In this document: positions 1 to 12,601 of the stretch, in pieces
Position numbering within the stretch: the stretch's first letter is position 1
Layout: every line of letters begins with the position of its first letter
Assembly (NCBI GenBank): GCA_038503065.1
Contig: JBCAMK010000004.1
Coordinates: 2,431,001 to 2,495,000 of the forward strand
From: Paragyromitra xinjiangensis
Lineage: Eukaryota; Ascomycota; Pezizomycetes; Pezizales; Discinaceae
DNA length: 64,000 nucleotides
Direction of reading: 5' to 3'
Program-made: the position numbers and the translations under genes
Notes under the pieces: generated by a model
Seen by the model: the letters and a program-made list of their open reading frames with translations, nothing else
Databases searched by the model: none
What the model was told of the DNA's origin: nothing

Positions 1-3000
1 CCATAATGTTTGTATCGATGGTCGTCAAAGACCACGTGAGAGCCGCTAGTTCAATAAAACGAGACTCAACAGAGCCCTGGGCAACAATTGGAAGTGAGGC
101 GAAGAGTACGCTATGTAACGACTGTGAGGGTGAAAAGAGGTAGTAAGAGAGAGGGAAGAAGATTAGGGACCGGCAGCTGAGTACTATATTACTGGGCCCG
201 GTAGCCTGGAGAGTGTGCAAGGGGAAGAAAAAAACAAAAAAGGGAAGTGTTAAAAAGAACGACAATAAGAGGAGACTTCCCCAGGAAAGAGCAACTGGAG
301 AACAGTCAGAGATCACCACGAGGACGTCGAGGGGAAAGCCTTACCATAAGGGCCGGAAATATAACCCAGGCCTATTTCAAGAATCTTGGTCGATCTTAAG
401 TGTTGCCATGTAATTCATTGGCTAAAGGTCTTGTTTCCAGCCTTTACGAGTTCCTTACTTGCTTCCTTGCTTTTCCTGAGGCCTCCCCCTTCTTCTTTCG
501 GTCAGCGCCCTCCCGTAAAGTCATATACCAGGTTCAGGATTACCATGAATGCCAAGAGAATTACTGCAACCCCATCACGTATGCAAATAAGTCAGTCTGG
601 AAACGGTCGTGTGCCGCGTGTCCCAATTTTTTCTAGGCGCCACACGATGCGGTCCGTCTCTGACCGATGATATCAGAGCGCAGCAGTTGCTATCTAGGAA
701 CAGTCTGGTTTGTTTGTTGGGCAATGCTAGCGCGAAACGAAACAGCTCACTACTCTTTTTCGGGCTGAGTAACGTGGGGCGACGGTCTTTGGAGCCTAAA
801 AATCCGATTTACAATAATTTCTACGATATGCCTTGCCTGACACTTTATAATTGATGCTTGATAAAAAGGTGGGTCCTAGGTCTCTCAACTCAAGGCTTGG
901 CCCACATATTCGGTATAACGTCCCGCATTATCATAAAAACCTCCTCCTCACCGGATGCTTCTCTTACCGTCTTGGTTTATGGGTTGGCAGGAGAAACCAG
1001 AGATATAGTCCCTGGTGAGAAGTTTAAAAAATACCAAAAACTACCTAGAGGATTACTATTCCGAGCATCAGTTGTCGCCTGCTACCGTGTGACTGCATCG
1101 TGCTAACAATTGGCACGGATTTCTCAGGCGGCGTTGCCGAAAAAGACAGAGCTTTCGACCATCTGCAGAAGCAAACGATTGGGGCGGGATACACCCTGCT
1201 CTCACATCTGCGCAGAGCCATCCATGATACCCACTGTTAAGATTGCTTTCCGAGGAGTCGGCCTTCTGTGAACGCCAAGATCAGACAACTGTCTCGGGCT
1301 CGGATCCTAGATTACCCACAAACCGATAACCCAAGGGCGTTTCCTCGCGAGGGTGTCAGATATTGGCCGTGGGCTCGGAAATCCGAGCTCCGAACCTCAA
1401 CGTCGTGTCGGAATAGTCTGAGCTGCATGTGAAACATAGCCATAGTGCTATAATAGGTAAGCGCGATCGGTAAACCGGACCCAGAGCTGTAGCCTGTAGG
1501 GTTAAGTCCTATTGATGAACTTGGACTAAATTCTATAGTACGATGAATTTGGGCCTACTACGTCGCCATCTCTTTCTCTGAGACGTTGAGTGCCCCTGAT
1601 ATCCATGGGCTTAGCCAAAGTGACTCTCAATTGCGATTGCAACGATACAGAACTTCGAGCGCGAGAGCAGCAATTACGTGGCTTACCCGTGCTCAATGTC
1701 GGGGGGGAAGACTCGATACAACACCGACAACGTTCATGAAACCCCCAGCTCGTACATACATGAGCTGCGCCCCACCGCGCAAACTAGAACATAATGATCT
1801 AGCGGTTGCATGGCCAGCGATCAAATCCAGCATTGGCGAATGGCACTTTATATGAGTGTTTGATATCCTCGTTCCAAACGAGCGGTAGGTTCCAGAAGCT
1901 ATAAACCATCGGAAGACGTGAAATGGGTCGGGCCAACATACATCCGACTAGGTGACCGGCTAATATACATGTATTACTTAACTTACAGTGTGACCTGGCT
2001 GTACATTTTTGTACAATATCCCCATTTCGCAAGCGCCAACAACCCACAAGTACATGCGTGTCGGCAAAAATTATTAGAAATAGGGAACAGATTAAAAGGC
2101 ACCCATAGTAAGGCTGCCGCGGCCCCTTATGCATTCCTTTAATGTAATTGAATGAGGCAAAGACTAACAACCATCGGACGCAGCCTTAATGTTATCCTAT
2201 TAACGCATGCGTGATGGCCAAATTCACCCCTTAACCTATGGTCATGGCGCAGCGCAGCACGGATTTGATCTTGCGCAGTTATTACTATACCTATTTGTCG
2301 TAAAAGTAGGCACATGAATATTGGGAGTCGAGACTGGCCAAGAGAGAAGCCTGGCTGGGAGACAAATGCACATACGAAGAAAGTCCCCATACCTACATGT
2401 ACATGTAGTAACACTGAATCTACAGATCAGATCTTCTCTGCCTCGAAATTTTTATCTTAGATTAACTTTGCAAGCGGCTCCAGATGGCCATGGCCACGTG
2501 CACGAAGTGGAGGCTGCAGGAGCTCCATGTAACTCGTATGCAAATTCGGAGAACCAAACAACAAAATAGAACCTCATTTCATTAAGGCCTATCTCCCCCC
2601 TGCACCGTTATTCATCCGTTTTCTATGCTCGTGATGGCTTATAGTCATGAAACATCACTCGTGGCCGTATGACCCAAGTTTGCCCATGTGATGGTATCAC
2701 GCGACGGATTTGAGTGCTGTAAGCCTTTTTACCAAGATTTACTTAAAGTGACATACCCTCTCCATGTAAGGTTTATATCTTGAGCGGATCTTGGCAATCT
2801 TCTCCATTCCTTTGGCCGAATTCTACTGGTACACGACAACTAGCCCCCGACACCAACTCCATCCTACTATCATTTCATTATGCCAGAATCTATACACCAC
2901 GAACCACGAGCTACGCTCAGCGAGGAGCAATACGAGCCTGATCGTATAGCTCCGAATAACAAGGCAGATCCAAGCCATTGACCAAAATGGATGGGAAGGA

Positions 3001-5933
3001 TTAATATCCAACTGATCCTGCTTGGGGCAGATATTATCCTCCCACGTTGTTGGTTTGTTGACTGGTGCTTTGCTCATAATTGAAGGTGTAGGTATAACCT
3101 TTCAAACGGTGTCTCAGTGTCTACGATGGCATAAGAGACAAGACCGTAATGGTTAATATTGCTGTTGCTGCTTGCTTGACATGATTAAAGTTGGCAAACT
3201 TAATTCTATGGGCCTCGAACGCAATAATCGTGCTGACCCGGTTACTCCGAGAAATGCAACCTCCCGATCTCTGTTCGGGTTTCTGCGTTGCTCGCTACTT
3301 GAAGCACACAACCCTTCCCATTGGTAAAGCTTATTCGGACAAGCCGCCCCCGGAAAACATGCTCTCGGGAGTAATTATTCAAACAGCCCCCTTGAAGAGG
3401 GTGGGGGATGAGTTTCGAGACACATTCCAAAGATTAAGCATACGTATGTTTGCATGGTTCTTTGTCTGGAAAGATGTTAAATGTGACAAGAAGAAGTGGG
3501 TGCGAGGAGAATATAGGGACTTGGCATGTAGCATTGAAATTGTTCATCACGCAGTTATCATTTCTTTTCTTGAGGTAAAGACCCGCTTAAGGAAGTGGAG
3601 GGGGGTTGTGCCGCTAGCCGTGGGAGCAAGAAAGCCGTTGCTTTTTCATTTTGGGGAAGGGGTTGGAATGCTACAGTACTGCTTCCTTGAGGGTTACTTT
3701 ACATGCGTGGGGGATATCCGGAAGAAGCGGCATTTTCTCAAAAGAAAATAAATAAATAGGCAGGTGGGTGTTTCGCTTTTTATCAACTCTAGGTATAAGG
3801 TTGTGCTCTGACAGGTAGATTAATATAGAAAACGCCGGCGATTACTTGATTTTTTGAAAGAATACATAGGCCTTACGACTGCATATATGCATTTAGACGA
3901 TGTCACCATGTTACGTTGCTGTGCACTCTGGCTGACTGCACGCTCACGCGCAGAGCCCATCATTCCAACGGTCGTCTCACACGTTGTCTCTGTTGTCCCC
4001 TGCATCTCCGCCATATCGCTTCATCAGCCCATCGCTTGAAGAGTGTTCCCTGCATGTTTCATTGCATTTAAAGTGCTGGTAGCCCGGCCGTAGGGACACA
4101 ATTCTGATGCGAATAAGGGACCTAGGAGTCGTTCCAATCAGGTGGAACTCCCTTGTTGTCGCCGATGACGGTATAGCGAAGCCTATTTTCTGGGACGTTA
4201 ATCACCCCAGGCCCCGGGAATGGAATTTGGAATACACATTCGGGGCTTCTTCGCCTCATCTCACCTACTTTCGAGTGCTAAACGACTGGCAGGGCATGCC
4301 TTTGAAAGAAACTTCAAACATCTCCTTTTGCGATGCTAGCTTCGTCGAGGGGCTACAAGAATCTTTTTCAGAGAAAATTAGGTAGGGAAGAGTAGGTTTT
4401 CTTGGATAAGCGCGATGTTCTCGGGAGTCCAATTTTTGGTATTTCTTGGAGTGGCACTCAATCTACACATAATATCATCGATATTCGGTTTTTTGGCCAC
4501 CTTTAAATCTTATAGTCAAGTTGTCGTGAGCCTTGCTCACGTTGAGTGGGGTGAGCCCATTGATAAGCGGGTTGGGTTTCTCCGGGTTCCGTGGCATTTT
4601 GACAGGACTGTTTTTTGAAATACTATTTTTTCAATCTTTGTGAAGCGCCTGCCTTCGTGTTTGGTGTTCTCCCATCCATTATACCCTAGTCTTCTCGTAG
4701 ATAGGTCTGGTCAAAAAGTTAGAGAACATGTAGCTTATATGAAAGCTAGAGCGTTCTGGACTTGGAAGGGAACTCGCGGGTACCCTGGAGGAAGGTACTC
4801 GACATTCATGTTGCCAGGATAAAAACAAACACCAGCCATGTGGTTGCGGCCCGCTGCAGGCCCTCGGCTGAGGCTGAAATATTTTCTTGGCCTAAAGATC
4901 GTACATGTGCCAAAAGCTTGTTCCAGACAGGACCCAACCTCAACTCAAGCAACTTCGGTCACAGCCTCCGGCTGTTCGTTGGCTGAATCCGAGAAGGTAT
5001 AATGCACCGAAAATTCTCACTCCTTCCTCGATGTAGAAAAGCTACTAATGATGTCGACGGTGTTGCTACTTCCCTTCGTCCTCTCGATACACTTGCCGTC
5101 ATCATCAGCCATATGTTTTGCTGCAGCCTCTCCCCAATCCTTTACCGTAATCCCATATGTGTTACGTATCGGAAGGCTTCGACGGGGGTTGGCTTTTGAG
5201 TTAAATTGAAGCTAAGGGAGCCAATCTATGATGAGTAAGGGACTTTATTCAGTGGCTTACAGTTGGGCGAATGACTGCACCTTTGTGGGATCAGGTAAGG
5301 GGAAAGCTGTATCCTATTTCTCTTATTATGCATCGGAATGTACGGAGTCGCTCATCATATTCATGGTATGTCACTTTGCTTTTGGTGATTTTTATCCTCA
5401 CTTTTGGATTTCAGAGTGAGGTCTATGTGATAGTTGCTGGACAAAGTGGTGAAGGGTCCTATTAGAACGTAATTGAACCGCTTCTGCTTTCTGCTTGGCT
5501 GTTCGCTCTTTTACCTGTCGTTTTTATTATTGGTGTTTCTTATTTGCCATCTCATATGTGTAATTCATCATTACTCGGTCGCAATAGCTGGGGATTGGGC
5601 ATGTATATGTCCCTTAGTCGAAAATGGTGCTCAGGGGGTTACTCTCATAGAATATTAGCCAACTCCATAAAGGGACCCGATTCCAAAACTGGATCCTCAG
5701 GGCCGTTTTCGGGGATGGTGCCAAGGGTGAAAAGTGTCCGCAACTGGTGTTTAGTAGGTAATACATGTAGGTATAACCACTGGCAGCAACGCGTAAACGA
5801 CTGTCACGACATCCATCCATCGAGTTTTTTCCATCAAGAAGAAAGAAGAAAGAAGAACGATCAACACACCCACATTCCGCCCACATTCCACCCACACCCA
5901 CACCCACACGTCCCCCCTCCCCCTCCCGCTGAC
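1..5933. other. Intergenic region with no supportable gene
   Basis: Only short open frames are present, most without an ATG and none with a motif I recognise. An ATG-started frame at 4107-4385 (+, 92 codons) and a TTG-started frame at 3191-3751 (+, 186 codons) are the longest; neither shows a domain, a splice context or a plausible neighbour, so they are not called. The last 60 bp before the BTB gene are rich in CCCACA/CCACAC units (about 5868-5915) and probably belong to its leader or promoter. Confidence 0.5.
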
Positions 5934-8500
5934 ATGCCTGGCAGCACTACCATCAACACCAGCGTGATTACCAATACCACTGGCTTGCACACGCTCGTTG
6001 AGGGCCTCACTGTCATGTCCCCCACCTCTCCCTCTATTACCTCTCCATCAACCTCATCCTCATCTGCTGCCTCTCCGCCAGGTCCACCTCCACCGCTATT
6101 CGGCCCATCTACAGCCTCTTCCATCTTCAATAATCCCGCTGCCAGCAGTCTTACAGTCTCGGGCTCTGCTTCGCCATCCGTAACATATAGCAACGCTGGG
6201 GCTAGGTTGCAGTCATTTACGTCTCGGCCACTGAACTATTCCGGCAGTGGAAACGCGAGTCGAACAGCTGGCAACGGTAACGGCGGGGGGACGGGAGCGG
6301 GAGCCCATAGCGGAGGTAGCGGCAGCAAGCCTGCTGTTAAGGAGGTAGATGATCCAACGACCCCAATCAGCTCCCCAGGCTTCGATAAAGCTTCCAACGC
6401 GTTTCGGCAGTTCGCGACGCCAACACCCCAGAGCTCTTACCAAACGAGTGGGAGGACTTATAGCTATCGAGGATCGGACTCTGTCAAGCTTGAAGAGTTC
6501 CTATATACACGTGGGTTCTTGGAGGGAGCTTGTAGCGATGTTGTTATCTTGGCGTTTGGTAATCGATATCAACTGCACCGTCTGATTCTTGACCGGTCAC
6601 CGTTCTTTTCGTCTTGCTTTAATGGTGGGCCGTGGTTGGAGTCGACACAGTCTGAGATCTCGCTTTCACCTGAAATATCAGATCCGAATATTACACAGCA
6701 CGCGTTTGAAATGGCGTTGGCACGGTTGTATGGGCATGTTGATAGGGCAGAGGAGGACCGACATGCTCTCCCCTTGTTGGCTGCAGCTAGTTATCTAGAT
6801 CTTCAGGATCTCGCTGAGTCTTGTGTTACTTCTCTGCTACGGAATTTGAACACGAGTAACATTTCTGTGGTTGTCCGATTCGTAACCAACAGCTTCTACG
6901 GTCCCCTCACAGATAAGCTGCTGGATAGTGCAAAGGCTTTGTTGTATAGGGATGGCTGGGAAATGAGTTTTGAGGATTGGGATGGTATCAGTGGAGAGGT
7001 TGCGGCGGAGATCGTGGGCTATGATGGGTTCTACGTGCCGAGCGAGTGGCTGAGGTATTGCTTTGTCAAGGACATGGTCGACTGGAGGATAATTCACTCG
7101 TATTCTTACCGTGATGCGAACGAGAACGGTTTTGGGGCCCCTGGGGAGGAGTATGAAGGGGATAGTGCTTCGGTGGCAGAAGAGGATGAAGCGGATTTGA
7201 AACCGTTGAGGGATCTGTTGGAACATGGGATTTACTATGTTCACATGACATTTGAGGAGTTACAGAAGATTGGTGAGGATAGAGATGTGCTAGGGCGGAG
7301 GACGGTCAGTGAAAGCACAATTAGGGAAGCTTTGTGGCAGCAGATGATCCTGCGGCAAAGAGTACTGAATGTAACTCTGAGTAGCCCTGAGTTGGGTATC
7401 ACAGAGACGGAGGTGGTCAGACAATCAGCATCATCAGGCAAGAAGCTCCAGGAAAGACCTTTAACACCAAGGGTTGGCGAGAAGATGTCTCAATCTGGTT
7501 CCGACCCTGCTACTCCAACTCAAGGCGACGACTCCGGTCCTCCAACCCCTACCACAGTCAAAGGCAAACCTTCTCGCCGCAAATACTATATCCCGACCGA
7601 AGATACCACTACTGTCATCGGCGACTGCCCTGAACAATGTCAGCACATCATAGTCTCTAACCAGGCCCCACCTAAGCGTGCTTCCGAAGCCCATTGTTCT
7701 GGTGCCCACCCCGGTGCTGACGACGCCTCTGCCTCCGCTCCAATCATCGAGGAACTTCGCTATTCTGAATTCCCCCCTTTCCGATTTAGTGCAGAGTTCC
7801 GTTCCGTTCGTTCTCTCAAGGAGAAGAAGCGCGTCTATTCTAAAACCGTCTTTTATGCTGGCTCTCACTGGAATATCTACATTCAGAAGGTCCGCTCCTC
7901 GAAGAACGTCCAGCTCGGCGTCTACCTACATCGCGCGAAGGACCGGGAGACTGCCGGTGGAAGCAGTCATAGCCGCGTCGATGAGGCAAATAGCCAAATC
8001 ATCAACGTTGATGAGCAGCAACGCAGTTCTAACGGGATTTCGGGATCCCTTGGGTCCATTGCTGCGGAAGACATGGGTGATCTGACTGTCACTACAGATG
8101 GCGACCTCACGACATCCTCCTTCACGAGCGTCAACATCACTGCACGGCCAGGAGCGAATACGTCTGCGCAGAGGTCTTCGGTCAGGACGGAGGCACTAGG
8201 TACTGAGGCAGTGCCAGCATTGAGCTATTATGTTGATGCGAGGCCGATGATCCAGACGTATTTCAAGATATTTAGCCCGAGTAGGAAAGGGAAAGTGTTG
8301 AGCATGTTTAGTTCGGGCCCGGATAGCTTTAATTTTAGCCAGAGCTGGGGATGGAAAAGTAGCAGTTTGATTTTGGAGGAGGGGTTGATCGGGGATGCAG
8401 AAAAAGACTCGAGGTTGAGGTTTATGGTAGTGCTTGGTGAGTTGGTTCCTGTCTTGAGAGGTGTTGGGTGATACTGATTATGAATATAGGCAATGTTTAG
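5934..8500 (+). CDS. BTB/POZ domain protein, germ-cell-less-like fungal family
   Basis: Predicted protein of 837 aa. I chose the ATG at 5934 because the frame upstream is open but has no fungal-like protein character. Residues 1-180 are low-complexity Ser/Thr/Pro/Gly. A BTB domain follows at about 185-300 (SDVVILAFGNRYQLHRLILDR, then SPFF), with a BACK-like helical region behind it containing WEMSFEDWD and YVPSEWLRY. The C-terminal half has a further globular region (FPPFRFSAEFRSVRSL; YSKTVFYAGSHWNIYIQK). BTB proteins of this kind are often substrate adaptors or scaffolds; no partner can be named from sequence. A terminal intron at 8437-8489 (GTGAGT...ATATAG) is inferred: it changes the ending from a non-conserved tail to G-N-V-stop, encoded by an 11-nt last exon. 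The assignment to the germ-cell-less-like group is a family impression and not proven. Confidence 0.85.
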
Positions 8501-9282
8501 ATAGTCGATTGAGGGTAATGCGGGTTTCTCTTGGGGGATTGTGGTGTGAGATGGCCTCACCGATCTTAGAGATGGTTCTCCTCCCTGTTCTCCTCTCATT
8601 TCATTTATTCTGGGAGGGAGTTTTTTTTTAAAAAAAGACGTTGGGCTTGAATTCATTTATTCTTTTAATATCACTATCGATTTTTTCTCTTTTCTTCATG
8701 CGAGTTTTTTTTTCCTTTCTAGGGCGGCGCAAACGTATTTCAGGACTGATGTGAATTGCGGTATTTATTTCTTTACGTTCTTTGTTTTTGCGATTTGTAG
8801 TTGGTTTGGGTTGGAAACTTTAGCGAGGTGATATAAGGATGTTGTTTTATGAACGGGGTGTGGGGGTGTGTGGGATGGTGGGGGTGAGGGTTTTTGGGGT
8901 GGGCGGCGGGCATGTTAATTGATGGCATCATGAAGAATCACTCGTGATAAATTGTGATAACTTTGGTATGCGAAAAAGATAAATCTTCTGGCAGCACTCA
9001 GGAATGTGTTTCTCCCTGGTCCCTTTGCCAAGATAGCGTGTGGCTGTGGTGGCGCTTTCAGATGAGCATCCACTTTCTGCCCCTCTTTTTGTTTGGCGGG
9101 GTATTTGAAAGTCTTGGCTTCCAGTTTTCTCAACCACCAAAGGAGGAAGAAAAAAATAAGGCTCATTGACTCATCGGATCGACTCATTCCACTACACCTC
9201 GCCCTTTTTATTACCAGCTTTCTAGCAGGCTTTCTTGAATCCTCTGTTTTACAAGTCACCAGGAAGGAAAGGAAAAAAAACA
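8501..9282. other. Intergenic region between BTB gene and lysyl-tRNA synthetase gene
   Basis: Tandem-oriented genes flank this 0.8 kb. The first half is T-rich and G/T-rich (8640-8910), fitting a 3' UTR and terminator region. The second half ends with an AAGGAAAGGAAAAAAAACA leader just before the synthetase ATG. No other gene is seen. Confidence 0.6.
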
Positions 9283-11337
9283 ATGGCTGATAAGGCAGAA
9301 GGAAGTACCCCAAACCTCCACAAGGATGAGGTCACGGGTGAGATGGTCTCGAAGTCGGAATTGAAGAAGAGACAGAAGAAGAGAGAGGCTGAGGCAAAGA
9401 AGGTTTGTTTAGTATTCCCTCCCATAGAGAACCTGCTAATATAGTTTCCAGGCCGAAAAAGCTGCCTCTGCACCACCGAAGGCCGAAGCTGCAGAGAAGA
9501 AGAAGGACGAGGTTGCAGAGGAGGAGCTTACGCCGAATGTTTGTCCCTCCCTACGAGCTGTGATATGGTTCTGATTGGAGTATAGCAATATTTCGAGATC
9601 CGTTCTAGATCAATCAATAAGCTTCGCGAGACCAAGGAGCCGAATCCGTACCCGCATAAGTTCCACGTTAAGGATAAAATCGCGGATATTATCGCTGCTT
9701 ACACTCCTCTTACTAAGGGTGAGACGAAGCCGGAGGTTGAGGTGCGTGTCGCGGGTCGTATTCACGGTCAGCGCGCCTCGGGGAATAAGCTCCGTTTCTA
9801 TGATCTCCGCGCGGAGGGGGTCAAGATCCAGATTATGGCACAGGCGCAGGATGCCATCGGTGATTACCTCGCGCAGCATGAACACCTGCATCGTGGGGAT
9901 ATCATTGGGATTGTAGGGTTCCCTGGAAGGACGAATCCGAAGAAGGAGGATAATCCGGGGGAGTTGTCGATTTTTGCAAAGGAGGTGGTGTTGCTTACCC
10001 CTTGCTTGCATATGTTGCCGACGGAGCACTACGGGTTGAAGGATCAGGAGACGAGGTATCGACAGAGGTATTTGGATCTCATTATGAATAATAATACTCG
10101 TGATATCTTCATCACGCGGAGTAAGATCGTCTCGTATATTCGCCGTTATTTCGACGAGCGGGATTTCGTCGAGGTGGAGACTCCGATGATGAATGCGATT
10201 GCGGGGGGTGCGACTGCGAAGCCGTTCGTTACCCATCATAACGATCTGAATATGGATCTATTTATGAGGGTTGCGCCGGAGCTGTATTTGAAGATGTTGG
10301 TTGTGGGTGGGTTGGAGAGAGTCTATGAGATTGGTCGTCAGTTTAGGAATGAGGGAATTGATCTAACGCATAATCCGGAGTTCACCACGTGTGAGTTCTA
10401 TTGGGCTTATGCGGATGTCAATGATTTGATGGATATTACGGAGGATTTGGTGTCGGAGATGGTGAAGAAGATTACTGGGGGCTATAAGACGAAGTTTCAT
10501 ACCGTAAATGGGGAGGTGTATGAAGTGAACTGGGAGAAGCCATGGAAGAGGATTGAGATGATTCCGGCATTGGAGGAAGCTACTGGGACGAAATTCCCAC
10601 CTGGAGACCAACTACACACTAAGGAGACCAACGACTTCTTGAGGGGGGTGGCGAAGAAGCATAATATCGACTGCTCACCGCCCCAGACTAACGCCCGTCT
10701 TCTCGACAAAGTAAGAATCTTCAACCCCTAATCTGACCGTAGCTAACCAACCTAGATGGTCGGCGAATTCATCGAAGAGACCTGCATCAACCCCACCTTC
10801 ATCACCGGACACCCACAAATGATGTCCCCACTCGCCAAATACCACCGCAGCATCCCCGGTCTCTGCGAGCGTTTCGAAGCCTTCGTATGCAAGAAGGAAA
10901 TCGTCAACGCATACACGGAGTTAAACGACCCCTTCGACCAGCGTCTCCGTTTCGAGGAGCAGGCGAACCAGAAAGACCAAGGCGACGACGAAGCGCAGCT
11001 TATCGATGAGAACTTCTGCCAGAGTTTGGAGTATGGATTACCGCCAACTGGAGGGTGGGGTATGGGTATCGATCGTATGGTTATGTTTATTACCGATAAT
11101 TACTCGATCAAGGAGGTGTTGGCGTTCCGTATGTATCTCCTGGTTCTTTGTTTCTTGAGTTCGAGTGTGGCTAATGGGTTGGATAGCGTTCATGAAGGAC
11201 GATCATTCAGAGAAGAAGACTGCTGCAGAGGTCGTTGGAATTCGCCCGAGTGCTCCGTAAGTACATCTTGGTGTTGTGTCGGACCGTTGGCTAATGGTGG
11301 GTGTAGGGTTGAGAGTACGGGTGAGCTTCAGTCGTAG
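9283..11337 (+). CDS. KRS1: Lysyl-tRNA synthetase, class II, cytosolic
   Basis: Charges tRNA-Lys with lysine in the cytosol. Six exons: 9283-9402, 9452-9538, 9586-10710, 10756-11128, 11187-11256, 11307-11337, giving 601 aa. A basic, Lys/Glu-rich eukaryotic N-terminal extension ([13 protein letters not shown]) precedes the OB-fold anticodon-binding domain ([19 protein letters not shown]). The class II catalytic core shows motif 2 around residue 320 ([20 protein letters not shown]) and motif 3 near residue 544 ([13 protein letters not shown]). The family-typical ending of the core is restored by splicing (LAFPFMKDD). The length matches fungal cytosolic enzymes of about 590-610 aa. No mitochondrial presequence is visible at this ATG. 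The first ATG after the A-rich leader is the only start that gives the lysine-rich extension. Confidence 0.97.
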
Positions 11338-12601
11338 ATCGACGATCATTTGTGAGTGAATGGGTATGTGTTGGGATTCAAAAATGATGGAGTGATGGGA
11401 TAAAATTGGGGGTTTTCTTTCGTACAATGGCTGTAGATATCTCTAAACAAGCCTTTTTCTCTCATGTTTGTGGGTGCGTGACCGTTTTGGTGGTATGTGA
11501 AGTCAATAGTGCGTATCTGGAACCATCTACCCGCAAAGTAGGGAACGGTTAGCACTGAATGATATCGTCTAGAGGTGGGAAGAGGTGTTGGGTTGGTTCA
11601 CGAATGATCACTCGCCGAGTGAGGGGACATAAGTTTTTTAGTCTGATGCTTAGCGTCTTGCGGTGAGTATTTTCGTGGACTCGAAGTCAGCGACTAGATA
11701 TATTGGAGGTACCGTTTTCCAATCGTCTCGTTCTATATTTCTTATTGATGCCTGTCATTCACACTCACTTTCTGGTGTATTCTGGCTTGTGGGGACGCCT
11801 GCAGTAGGGTTTTTTGTCATCTCACTGTTGCTCAAAAAATTAAATTAGAAAGTATCTAGCTTGGCCACGAGGAATAAGAGGAGTGGATTTATCTAAATTA
11901 TATAAATAGTAAGTATTAGATCTGAAGCGGAAGGGCCTGTTGGAGGCTGGTGCGGGTTAGGAACTATCGAGTGATCTAGCATGATCCTAGAAGCTGCCAG
12001 CTGGTTGGATATAAACACCTACCCAGCTGGCAACTGTGTAATGGTTCCTCGATTAATTGACATAGGAACTCGGCTGTGATTGTGGAGTACAGTGACTGCG
12101 ATTACTTAAAGTACTAGCTACACTACACTGGTGGGTGAAGTAGTCCTGGAAACAAACACAGCATACAATGGATTGGTTTACTTCGCCGGCTTATCTATAG
12201 CGCAACCGCAAACTCGCTGGGCGTTAACCACTCGACATGCATAGAATAATGTTTAGATCTGTGTACCAACAACCAACAAATATTAAGCTGAAGAGCACAA
12301 AAGATACGAAAAGGACATGCGTAAGCATCTTCAATTCAAGCAGCAGTATATTAAAACAAGCAACAATTCCACCCACAACAAAGCCAACGCAAGAAAACAG
12401 AAAAATTAGAGTAGAGGCACCAACCACATCGAACACTTTTTTAAATCAAGAAACAAGCCCTACCCACACTCCCAAACTCAATTTTTTAACCAGATCCTGT
12501 CCATCCATACCAAGCAAAAACATCCAATAGCAATACGAAGCCCCCTACTCTTCATCCAACCCACAATATGTCCGTTTTCTTTTTCTTTTTCCCACACACA
12601 A
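11338..12601. other. Convergent intergenic region between KRS1 and GTR1
   Basis: The two neighbouring genes point toward each other, so both 3' ends lie here. It contains AT-rich stretches and a short inverted repeat (listed separately). The stretch 12240-12600 is A/C-rich and reads as the 3' UTR of the minus-strand GTPase gene. No additional coding frame can be supported. Confidence 0.55.
11995..12032. repeat. Short inverted repeat around a TATAAA-like loop
   Basis: TGCCAGCTGG at 11995-12004 is repeated in inverted orientation at 12023-12032, leaving an 18-nt loop that contains GATATAAAC. A weaker outer pair (AGGAAC near 11959 and GTTCCT near 12044) extends the symmetry unequally. It lies in the region between two convergent 3' ends. 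It may be a remnant of an inverted-repeat element or a structured 3' region. Confidence 0.5.

Noticed and set aside
3191..3751. A 186-codon frame on the plus strand
   Set aside because: It starts with TTG, has no recognisable motif, no plausible splice context and no neighbouring partner, so coding status cannot be supported.
4107..4385. A 92-codon ATG frame with some protein-like stretches
   Set aside because: No family resemblance and no intron or promoter context; kept out of the gene list as likely chance.
5544..5933. N-terminal extension of the BTB protein by 130 residues
   Set aside because: The extension begins at a non-ATG codon and its composition looks like untranslated leader; the ATG at 5934 starts the low-complexity N terminus expected for the family.
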